Assembly: GCA_036556965.1 (NCBI GenBank) | Contig: DATBIO010000314.1 | Span: 1 to 14,535, forward strand | Direction of reading: 5' to 3' | DNA from: DATBIO01 sp036556965 | Lineage (GTDB): Bacteria; Acidobacteriota; Vicinamibacteria; Fen-336 | Length of the DNA: 14,535 nt | Shown: positions 1 through 7,370 of the stretch, piece after piece | Numbering within the stretch: position 1 is the first letter of the stretch | How the letters are laid out: every line of letters starts with the position of its first letter | Translations under genes and position numbers: made by a program | The notes under the pieces: model-generated | What the model was told of the DNA's origin: nothing | The model's input: only the letters and a program-made list of their open reading frames with translations | Database searches by the model: none

Positions 1-2379
1 CGCCGGTTCAGCTTCCTCGACCTGGTGGCGGCGGCGCCCGGTTCCCAGCAAACCGAGGACGGCAGCGGCCGCACCATGGTGTACGGCTCGTCCTACGACG
101 AGAACTCCTTCCAGCTCGACGGCGTGGACATCACCGAGAACTACTTCAACGAGTACTCGGCGGAGCCCAACACCGACGCCATCGAGGAGGTGGAGGTCCT
201 CTCCCTGGGCGCCCCCGCGGAGTACGGCAACCTGGCGGGCGCGGTCTACAACATCGTCACCCGCCAGGGCACCAACGAGTTCCACGGCGACGTCAACTTC
301 TTCCTCCAGACCGACGGCCTGACCTCGAACAACAGCGAGGGCCTGGTGAACCCCGACGGCACCTTCGTGAACGCCTGCGGAGACGGCTCCGGGCGGTGCC
401 CCTGGACGCGCGACAAGTACCACGACTTCACGGCCCAGCTCGGCGGCCCCATCGTCAAGGACAAGCTCTGGTTCTTCGGCTCCTACCAGTACCAGCGGGA
501 CGCCCTGGCCGACCTGGGCGCCCCCACCACCAACCCGCTCTCCTTCAAGCGGTACTACACCGACCGCTACTTCGCCAAGCTGAACTGGCAGGTGAGCCCC
601 CGGCACCGCCTGGTGGGCACCTTCCATCTCGACGACAAGTCCACCGACAACGGCGTGGACATCGGCGAGGCCCCCAGCACGGCCTGGACACGGCGCAGCA
701 AGACGCCGACCCCCGGCCTGGCGTACACGGGCGTGCTCTCGGACGCCACCGTGCTCGAGGTGCGTTACTCGGGATTCTACGGGGACGTGAGCGGCACTCC
801 CACCGACCCCAGCCAGCCCCGCGACCTGCCCCGCTTCTACGACCTGGACACCGGCACCATCAGCGGGGGGCACTACTACTGGTACGAGACGGAGCCGCGC
901 CGCACCACGGCCACGGCCAAGATCTCCCACCTGGCCGACGACTTCCTGGGCAGCAGCCACGACTTCAAGTTCGGCGTGCAGTACAGCGACGCGGTGGCGC
1001 GCGGGTTGTACGGTTACAACGACTTCGTCTACACCTACTCCCTGACCTACCCGGGCTACGGGTTCGGCTACGAGCGGCAGCCCTTCAGCTACAGCGGGAA
1101 CAGCCGCAACTTCGGCGTGTTCCTCGACGACACCATCCGCGTCAACGACCGGCTCACCCTGAGCGCGGGCGTGCGCTACGACCACAACGAGGCCTTTTCC
1201 GCGGAGCAGCAGGAGCTGGACGAGTTCGCCCAGCCCACCGGGGTGACCTTCCCGCGCACGAGCCTCTACACCTGGACCAACTTCTCCCCGCGGCTCGGCT
1301 TCAACTGGAAGATCACGGACGACGGGCGCACCGCGCTGAAGGGCCACTGGGGCCGCTACCACCGGGCCATCGCCACCGGCGAGTACGCGAACGTGATCGG
1401 GCAGAACGTCAAGCCCACCTTCTCCGGCACCGGCTACGACTTCGAGACCGGCCGGTTCGCCGACCTCGCCTTCTTCGAGGGCAACACCAACCTCGGGGTG
1501 GACCCCGACTACAAGAGCCCGCGAACCGACCAGTACATCCTCAGCCTGGAGCGGGAGCTGGTGCCGGGGCTGGGGGCCTCCCTGAGCTACGTGCACAAGC
1601 AAGGGCGGGACTACGCGGCCTGGCGCGAGGTCGCCGGGGAGTACGTGCTCGTTCCCTTCGTGGACGACAACGACAGCCCGCTCGACACCCCCACCGGGGA
1701 GACCATCCAGGTCTTCCAGCTGACCAGCGACCCCGGGGGGCGCCAGTTCCGCATCACCAACCCCGAGGGGGTGGGCAGCGACATCGACGCCGTGAGCCTG
1801 AACCTGGTCAGGCGCATGACGGGCAAATGGCAGCTCAACGCCTCCGCCACCTGGCTGCGCGCCACCGGCCGCCTCACGGACAGCATCTCGGGGGCCACCC
1901 TGGAGTCGCGCGGCGGCCTGCAGTTCCGCGACTTCGGCAAGAACCCCAACCACTTCGTCAACACCGACGGCCGCCTGACCCTGGACGTCACCTGGGCCTT
2001 CAAGGTGCAGGCCGTCTACCAGCTGCCCGCGGGCTTCCTCGTCTCCGCCAACTTCGTGAACCACGACGGGGCCCACGTCGTGCGGCGCGGCACCGTCCGC
2101 GAGATCACACGGATCCCCGAGGGCACCACCATCCTCCTCCAGGAGCGCGGCGAGAACGGGCGGCTGCCCGACGTCACCCTCTTCGACATGCGCCTGCAGA
2201 AGGACTTCGCCCTCGGCAAGACCGCGGAGTTCTCCGTGTTCGTGGACGCCCTGAACATCCTGAACGACGACGCCACGGAGGGGGTGCAGAGCACGGTGGT
2301 CACCTCCAGCGTGTACAACTTCCCGTTCGACCCCGTGGACCCCCGCCGCTTCATGCTGGGGGCCAAGCTCCGGTTCTGA
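1..2379 (+). CDS. TonB-dependent receptor, Oar-like (5' end outside window)
   Basis: Outer-membrane beta-barrel receptor that would import an unidentified substrate using TonB energy. The frame is open from base 1, and the first codon aligns with residue 146 of the complete paralogue downstream. The signal peptide, regulatory-like domain and start of the plug are therefore missing only because the window begins here. 792 residues are visible. The first ~90 are plug (VDGVDIT-like segment, GAPAEYGNLAGAVYNIVTRQG), followed by a long barrel with many aromatic, alternating strands. A short loop with two Cys (NAC...RCPW, near residues 123-134) is shared with the neighbour. The last strand ends in KLRF, a terminal Phe typical of outer-membrane barrels recognised by BamA. 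Over the first 57 shared residues, 48 are identical to the paralogue by hand count. The substrate cannot be told from sequence. Confidence 0.93.
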   Translation, partial: RRFSFLDLVAAAPGSQQTEDGSGRTMVYGSSYDENSFQLDGVDITENYFNEYSAEPNTDAIEEVEVLSLGAPAEYGNLAGAVYNIVTRQGTNEFHGDVNFFLQTDGLTSNNSEGLVNPDGTFVNACGDGSGRCPWTRDKYHDFTAQLGGPIVKDKLWFFGSYQYQRDALADLGAPTTNPLSFKRYYTDRYFAKLNWQVSPRHRLVGTFHLDDKSTDNGVDIGEAPSTAWTRRSKTPTPGLAYTGVLSDATVLEVRYSGFYGDVSGTPTDPSQPRDLPRFYDLDTGTISGGHYYWYETEPRRTTATAKISHLADDFLGSSHDFKFGVQYSDAVARGLYGYNDFVYTYSLTYPGYGFGYERQPFSYSGNSRNFGVFLDDTIRVNDRLTLSAGVRYDHNEAFSAEQQELDEFAQPTGVTFPRTSLYTWTNFSPRLGFNWKITDDGRTALKGHWGRYHRAIATGEYANVIGQNVKPTFSGTGYDFETGRFADLAFFEGNTNLGVDPDYKSPRTDQYILSLERELVPGLGASLSYVHKQGRDYAAWREVAGEYVLVPFVDDNDSPLDTPTGETIQVFQLTSDPGGRQFRITNPEGVGSDIDAVSLNLVRRMTGKWQLNASATWLRATGRLTDSISGATLESRGGLQFRDFGKNPNHFVNTDGRLTLDVTWAFKVQAVYQLPAGFLVSANFVNHDGAHVVRRGTVREITRIPEGTTILLQERGENGRLPDVTLFDMRLQKDFALGKTAEFSVFVDALNILNDDATEGVQSTVVTSSVYNFPFDPVDPRRFMLGAKLRF

Positions 2380-2432
2380 GGGCCCGCGCCGGTCTTCCCG
2401 TCCACCGCCTTGTACGCACCGCGCCCGCGCCG

Positions 2433-2454
2433 CCGCCCGCCTTGCGGTGGGCGG
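2433..2454 (+). terminator. GC-rich hairpin between the two receptor genes
   Basis: Inverted repeat with a 9-bp stem (2433-2441 with 2446-2454, one G-U pair) and a 4-base loop. It lies 53 bases after the stop of the first receptor. No T-run follows, so it could be a weak or factor-dependent terminator. The loop and right arm overlap the putative -35 box of the next gene. In DNA this GC-rich, short stems arise by chance, so confidence is moderate to low. Confidence 0.35.
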
Positions 2455-2470
2455 GGCAAGGGTCTATAAG
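2442..2470 (+). promoter_or_regulatory. Putative sigma-70-type promoter of the second receptor gene
   Basis: TTGCGG (2442-2447) and TATAAG (2465-2470) are separated by exactly 17 bases. The -10 box matches the consensus at 5 of 6 positions and the -35 box at 3 of 6 (TTG). A start site near 2477 would leave a leader of about 27 bases, with the Shine-Dalgarno AAAGGAG at 2491-2497, six bases before the ATG. An A/T-rich patch stands out in this sequence, which supports the call. It implies the second receptor can be transcribed separately from the first. Confidence 0.5.
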
Positions 2471-2503
2471 CACCCAAACACGAACCCGGGAAAGGAGTCC
2501 TCG

Positions 2504-5332
2504 ATGCGCCGACCCCTGCTCGCCTGCGCGTTGACGCTGCTCGCCGCCGCCCCCGTGCTCGCCCAGCGCACCACGGGGAGCATCGTGGGTACGGTCAAGG
2601 ACGCCCAGGGAGGCGCGCTGCCCGGCGTGGTGGTGAGCCTCACCGGACCCACCATCGTGGGCACCCAGACCGCCACCACCAGCGACGACGGCTTCTACCG
2701 CTTCATCAACCTGCCCCCGGGCGCCTACGACCTGTCCTACGCCCTGGGCGGGTTCCGCACGGTGACGCGGCGCGGGCTGCGCATCAGCGTGGGCGGGACG
2801 GCGGAGGAGAACGCGGTGCTGGAGGTCAGCCAGCGCGCGGAGCAGGTGGACGTGGTGGCGGACGCCCCCGTGGTGGACACGCAGTCCAACGAGGTGGGGA
2901 CCAACTTCGACCGCGAGTGGGTGGAGAACGCGCCCCTGCGGCGCTTCAGCTTCTTCGACCTGGTGGCGGCCGCGCCCGGCTCCCTGCAGGGCGGCGACGG
3001 CAGCGCCCGCACCATGGTCTACGGCTCCTCCTACGACGAGAACTCCTTCCAGGTGGACGGGGTGGACATCACCGACAACTACTTCAACGAGGCCCTGGCC
3101 GAGCCCAACGTGGACGCCATCGACGAGGTGGAAGTGCTCTCCCTGGGCGCGCCCGCGGAGTACGGCAACCTCACGGGGGCCGTCTACAACATCGTGACCC
3201 GCCAGGGGTCCAACGAGTTCCACGGCGACGTGAACTTCTTCTTCCAGAGCGACGGCCTGACCTCCGACAACAGCAGCGGCATCACCAACCCCGACGGCAC
3301 CTTCCTGAACTCCTGCGCCGACGGCTCCGGCGGGCGCTGCCCCTGGACGCGCGACAAGTACACCGACTTCACGGCCCAGCTCGGGGGACCCATCCTCAAG
3401 GACAAGCTCTGGTTCTTCGGCTCCTACCAGAACCAGCGCGACTACTACTTCGACGTCAGCATCCCCACCAACGACGATCTCTTCCTGGTGCGCGACATCA
3501 TCGACCGCTACTTCTTCAAGCTCACCTGGCAGGTCAACCCGTCGCACAAGCTCGTGGGCACCTTCCACCTGGACGACGGGCAGGAGGACAACGGCCTGGG
3601 ACAGAACTCCGCCCCCAGCACGGCCTGGACGCGCTTCGCCAAGACGCCCACCCCGGGCGTGGCCTACACGGGCGTCCTCTCCGACCGCACCGTCCTCGAC
3701 GTCCGCTACTCGGGCTTCTACGGCGACGTGAGCGGCGGCCCCACCGACCCCAGCCAGCCGCGCGACCTGGCCCGCTTCCTCGACGCCGACACCGGCTTCA
3801 TCTCCGGCGGCCACTACTACTGGTACACGCTGGAGCCGCTGCGCACCACCGCCACGGCCAAGGTCTCCCACCTGGCCGACAACTTCCTGGGCGCCAGCCA
3901 CGACTTCAAGTTCGGCGTGCAGTACAGCGCCGCGGTGGCCAGGGGCCTCTACGGCTACAACGACTTCATCTACACCTACAGCCTCAGCTACCCGGGCTAC
4001 GGCTACGGGGTGGCACGGCAGCCCTTCAGCTACAGCGGGGACAGCAGCAACATCGGGGTGTTCTTCGACGACAACGTGCGCGTCAACGACCGCCTCTCCT
4101 TCAACCTCGGCGTGCGCTGGGACCACAACAAGGCCTTCTCCGCCGAGCAGACCGAGCTGGACGAGTTCGGCAATCCCACCGGCGTCACCTTCGCGGAGAC
4201 GGAGTTCTACACCTGGCAGCAGTTCTCCCCGCGCGTCGGCTTCAACCTCAAGCTGACGGGGGACGGCCGCACCGTCTTCAAGGGCCACTGGGGCCGCTAC
4301 CACCGGGCGGCGGCCACCGGCGAGTACGCCAACGTCATCGGCCCCAACGTCAAGCCGTACTTCGCGGGGCCCTTCGACACCATCGCCGGCGAGTACCTGG
4401 ACCTCACCCAGATATCCAGCAACGAGAACCTGGGCGTGGATCCCGACTACAAGAGCCCCTACACCGACCAGTTCATCCTCAGCCTGGAGCGGGAGGTGGC
4501 GCCCGGGCTGGGCGCCTACGTGAACTACGTGAACAAACGCGGGCGCGACATCGCGGGCTGGGAGGAGACGGCGGGGACCTACGTGCAGATCCCGTTCACG
4601 GACGACCTCGGAACGGAGGCCACCGGCCGCACCTTCAACATATTCCAGCTGACCACCGACCCCGCGGACCGGTTCTTCCGCATCACCAACCGGCCGGAGT
4701 TCTTCAGCGACGTGAACGCGGTCAGCTTCGGGCTCAACCGGCCGATGAAGAACAACCTGCAGGTCAACGCGTCCGCCACCTGGATGCGGGCCACGGGCAC
4801 GCTGCAGGAAGGCCAGGGCGGGGCGGGCGAGCAGGGGTCGGGGGTGGGCATCACCCAGCGCGGCGGCCTCCAGTTCCGGAACTTCGGGCGCAACCCCAAC
4901 AGCCTGGTGAACGTCGACGGGCGCCTGCGCAGCGACGTCGAGTGGCAGGTCAAGGCTCAGCTCGTGTACCAGCTGCCCGCGGGCTTCCTGGTCTCGGGCA
5001 ACTTCGCCTACCGCAGCGGCGCCCACCTCATCCGCCGCTACCGTGTCCCCGCCGCCATCACCAACATCCCCGACAACAACGTGCTCATCCTGCAGCCGCG
5101 CGGGGAGAACGGGCGCATCGAGAGCGTCACCCTGTTCGACATGCGCCTGCAGAAGGACTTCAACCTCAGCGATCGCGTCAAGCTGTCCGTGTTCGGGGAC
5201 GCGCTCAACCTCTTCAACGAGAGCGCGACGCAGACCGTGCAGAGCACCCTCGCCACCTCGTCCGTCTTCTGGTACCCCGCGGACCCCGTGGACCCGCGGC
5301 GCGTGATGCTGGGGGCGAAGCTGAGGTTCTAG
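2504..5332 (+). CDS. TonB-dependent receptor, Oar-like, complete
   Basis: 942-residue outer-membrane receptor, close to the usual length for carboxypeptidase-regulatory-like TonB-dependent receptors. ATG 2504 was chosen because AAAGGAG lies six bases upstream and a classic signal peptide follows (residues 1-20, hydrophobic core LLACALTLLAAA, likely cut after VLA). Residues ~22-110 form the regulatory-like beta-sandwich (GSIVGTVKDAQGGALPGV; DDGFYRFINLPPGAYDL). Residues ~115-240 are the plug and the rest is barrel, ending in KLRF. No clear TonB box is visible. It is a tandem paralogue of the gene just upstream. The scaffold is strongly conserved, while several loop segments differ, for example around residues 320-337 and a Gly/Gln-rich insertion near residues 767-780. 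The substrate is unknown. Sugars, peptides and siderophores are all possible for this superfamily. Confidence 0.95.
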   Translation: MRRPLLACALTLLAAAPVLAQRTTGSIVGTVKDAQGGALPGVVVSLTGPTIVGTQTATTSDDGFYRFINLPPGAYDLSYALGGFRTVTRRGLRISVGGTAEENAVLEVSQRAEQVDVVADAPVVDTQSNEVGTNFDREWVENAPLRRFSFFDLVAAAPGSLQGGDGSARTMVYGSSYDENSFQVDGVDITDNYFNEALAEPNVDAIDEVEVLSLGAPAEYGNLTGAVYNIVTRQGSNEFHGDVNFFFQSDGLTSDNSSGITNPDGTFLNSCADGSGGRCPWTRDKYTDFTAQLGGPILKDKLWFFGSYQNQRDYYFDVSIPTNDDLFLVRDIIDRYFFKLTWQVNPSHKLVGTFHLDDGQEDNGLGQNSAPSTAWTRFAKTPTPGVAYTGVLSDRTVLDVRYSGFYGDVSGGPTDPSQPRDLARFLDADTGFISGGHYYWYTLEPLRTTATAKVSHLADNFLGASHDFKFGVQYSAAVARGLYGYNDFIYTYSLSYPGYGYGVARQPFSYSGDSSNIGVFFDDNVRVNDRLSFNLGVRWDHNKAFSAEQTELDEFGNPTGVTFAETEFYTWQQFSPRVGFNLKLTGDGRTVFKGHWGRYHRAAATGEYANVIGPNVKPYFAGPFDTIAGEYLDLTQISSNENLGVDPDYKSPYTDQFILSLEREVAPGLGAYVNYVNKRGRDIAGWEETAGTYVQIPFTDDLGTEATGRTFNIFQLTTDPADRFFRITNRPEFFSDVNAVSFGLNRPMKNNLQVNASATWMRATGTLQEGQGGAGEQGSGVGITQRGGLQFRNFGRNPNSLVNVDGRLRSDVEWQVKAQLVYQLPAGFLVSGNFAYRSGAHLIRRYRVPAAITNIPDNNVLILQPRGENGRIESVTLFDMRLQKDFNLSDRVKLSVFGDALNLFNESATQTVQSTLATSSVFWYPADPVDPRRVMLGAKLRF

Positions 5333-5342
5333 CCCGTTCCCG

Positions 5343-5376
5343 GGCGGGGCTCCGCGCTCAGCGCGCGAGCCCCGCC
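5343..5376. terminator. Strong hairpin between convergent genes, probable bidirectional terminator
   Basis: Bases 5343-5352 pair perfectly with 5367-5376 (10 bp). After one bulged C (5366), 5353-5357 pair with 5361-5365, leaving a 3-base loop at 5358-5360. That loop is the TGA stop of the minus-strand gene, so the stem extends into its last codons. The second receptor stops at 5332, 10 bases before the stem. A smaller stem (5332-5336 with 5341-5345) lies just before it and would compete. Neither side has a T-run, so intrinsic termination may be incomplete. Blocking of 3' exonucleases is an alternative role. Confidence 0.6.
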
Positions 5377-7370
5377 AGCCCTTCGCGCGCGGGGGCGAAG
5401 CGCGGCTCGAGGGCGAGGGCCTTCTCGAAGAACGGGCGCGCCTCCGCCCGCTTGCCCTGCCGCACCAGGGCGAGGCCCAGGTTGTAGGCGTAGCGGTGGT
5501 TGCGGTCGTTGCGCGCCACCGCCTCGCGGAAGGCCTCCTCCGCCTCCGCCAGGCGCCCGCTCCCGCCCAGGGTCATGCCCAGCGCGTTCCAGGCCGAGGC
5601 GTCGCCGGGGTCGAGGGCCACCGACTCCCGCAGGAGCGCGATGGCCTCCGCCGGCGCGCCCTGGTCGCGGCGCAGCTCGCCCAGGCTCCGCCGCAGGGCG
5701 GCGTCCCTGGGGGCCAGGGGCAGGGCCTTCTCGTAGGCGGCGCGTGCCCTGTCCTTCTCGCCCAGGGCCAGCCGCGCACGGGCCAGGGCCTGCCAGCCGT
5801 CGGCCAGGGTGGGCGCCCGCCGCACCGCCTCCTCGAAGCGGAGGGCCGCCTCGCGCGGCCGGCCCAGGCCCATCAGTGCGCGGCCCAGGTAGAAGTGGGC
5901 CTCGAAGCTCTCGATGCCGCGGCGCAGGAGCTCCTGGAAGCGCGCCGCGCTCCCGGCGTGGTCGCCCTCCTGCAGGCGCAGGAGCCCCTCGCGCATGAGC
6001 TCGTTGGCCAGCCGGAACTCCGCGATCCGGTCCTTGGGGTCCGCGCCCGGGGTGCTGGTCTGCGCGGGGGCCGCCCCGCCCACGTAGCCCAGCGCGCCCA
6101 GCTTCTCCAGCAGCTCCACGGGCACCGCTCCCGGCGGCGGCGAGGCCGCGGCCGCGCGCCGCTCGTCGTCGAGGATCCGCCCCAGGGCGGCCTGCAGGGC
6201 CGCGGCGCGCGCGGGCTGCGCGGCCACGAGGTTCGTCGCCTCGTGGGGGTCGCTCTGGAGGTCGTAGAGCTCCGGCCGCGGCGCCTGGATGTACTTCCAG
6301 CGGCCGTCGCGCAGCACGCGCAGGTCGCTCCAGCCGAAGTGCAGGAGGGGGACCAGCGACTCGGCGTACACACCCTGTTCGGGAGGCGCGGCGCCGCCGC
6401 GGAGGGCGGGACCGAGGTTGCGGCCGGCCGGCCGCGCGGACGGGGGCATCGGCACGCCGGCCAGGTCGAGGACGGTGGGATACAGGTCGGCGAGGGCGGC
6501 CGTCCCCGCCAGCCTCCCGCCGGCGGGGATGCCGGGCCCGCGCACGACGAGGGGGACGGCCAGCGTCGTCTCGTACACGAAGAAGCCGTGCAGGGTCTCG
6601 CCGTGCTCGCCCAGGCCCTCGCCGTGGTCCGAGGCCAGGACGAGCAGGGTCTGCTCGCGGAGGCCGAGGCGGGCCAGGGTGGCGTCGAGGCGGCCCACCA
6701 GGTCGTCGGTGAAGGCGACCTCCCCGTCGTAGGGCTTCCCCGCGAAGCGCGAGGCCCAGGGCTCCGGCGGCTCGTAGGGGTCGTGCGGGTCGTAGAGGTG
6801 GAGCCACAGGAAGACGCGGCCCTGGCCGTGCTGCGCCTCCAGCCACTGCGTGGCCTCGGCCAGCGTCTGGTCGCCGCGGCGCTGGAGCGTGTTGATGAAG
6901 CGCGCGCCTTCCACCGGCTCCACGCGGTCGGAGAAGACGTCGAAGCCGCGGCCGAGGCCGCCTTGCGGGGCGAGCACCATCGAGGAGACGAAGGCCCCCG
7001 TGCGGAAGCCCCGGCCCTTCAGCACCTCGGCCAGCAGCGGCACCTCGGGCACGCCCCCCGGCGAGATGTTGTCGCGGAGGCCGTGCTGCCACGGCAGCAG
7101 CCCCGTGAACATGGTCACGTGCGAAGGCCGCGTCAGCGGCACCTGCGCGCTGGCCGCCGCGAACGCCCCCTCGCGCGCGATGCGGTCGAGGTGCGGCGTG
7201 ACCCCGGGCGGTCCGCCGAAGGTGGCCAGGCGATCGGCGCGCAGGGTGTCCAGGGTGACGAGCACCACGTGGCGGGCGGCGGGAGGGGGGGAGGCCGTCC
7301 GGGCGCAGGCCGGGAGCCCGCCCAGGGCCAGCGCGCACACCGGGGCCAGGAGATGGCGCGCGAGGGTCAC
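5358..7370 (-). CDS. Sulfatase-fold hydrolase/transferase fused to TPR repeats, lipoprotein
   Basis: 670 residues. GTG at 7370 is chosen because it overlaps the stop of the upstream amidohydrolase (GTGA) and opens a lipoprotein signal with LPAC (Cys22). No Shine-Dalgarno site is seen, so translation probably relies on coupling. Residues ~34-400 have the alkaline-phosphatase-superfamily sulfatase fold: Asp41 (VTLDTLRAD), the nucleophile motif T80-R-P-S-H, HLYDPHDPY (191-199), and SDHGEGLGEHGE (247-258), whose Asp248/His249 would bind metal. Canonical sulfatases have Cys or Ser, converted to formylglycine, at the position of Thr80, and Arg where His84 is. Classical aryl-sulfatase chemistry is therefore doubtful. 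Phosphodiester hydrolysis or phospho-group transfer is plausible, since Thr serves there in related families. Residues ~445-665 hold about six TPR repeats for protein contacts. The protein is likely anchored in the envelope. Confidence 0.88.
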   Translation of the reverse strand: MTLARHLLAPVCALALGGLPACARTASPPPAARHVVLVTLDTLRADRLATFGGPPGVTPHLDRIAREGAFAAASAQVPLTRPSHVTMFTGLLPWQHGLRDNISPGGVPEVPLLAEVLKGRGFRTGAFVSSMVLAPQGGLGRGFDVFSDRVEPVEGARFINTLQRRGDQTLAEATQWLEAQHGQGRVFLWLHLYDPHDPYEPPEPWASRFAGKPYDGEVAFTDDLVGRLDATLARLGLREQTLLVLASDHGEGLGEHGETLHGFFVYETTLAVPLVVRGPGIPAGGRLAGTAALADLYPTVLDLAGVPMPPSARPAGRNLGPALRGGAAPPEQGVYAESLVPLLHFGWSDLRVLRDGRWKYIQAPRPELYDLQSDPHEATNLVAAQPARAAALQAALGRILDDERRAAAASPPPGAVPVELLEKLGALGYVGGAAPAQTSTPGADPKDRIAEFRLANELMREGLLRLQEGDHAGSAARFQELLRRGIESFEAHFYLGRALMGLGRPREAALRFEEAVRRAPTLADGWQALARARLALGEKDRARAAYEKALPLAPRDAALRRSLGELRRDQGAPAEAIALLRESVALDPGDASAWNALGMTLGGSGRLAEAEEAFREAVARNDRNHRYAYNLGLALVRQGKRAEARPFFEKALALEPRFAPAREGLAGLAR

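Larger units (their letters stand above)
1..5332 (+). repeat. Tandem paralogous duplication of a receptor gene
   Basis: Bases 1-2379 correspond to 2939-5332 throughout, in the same order and orientation, both ending in the same VDPRR.MLGAKLRF block. At protein level 48 of the first 57 aligned residues match. The homology is old enough for loop insertions and deletions but clearly a gene duplication. Confidence 0.9.

Noticed and set aside
396..2534. Plus-strand frame of 712 codons shifted relative to the first receptor.
   Set aside because: Arg/Pro/His-rich low-complexity product typical of an out-of-frame reading of the same gene.
2351..5026. Long open frame (891 codons) on the minus strand opposite the second receptor gene.
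   Set aside because: It is the low-complexity Val/Gly/Ala/Glu-rich mirror expected opposite high-GC coding DNA. The plus strand has a signal peptide, domains and motifs.
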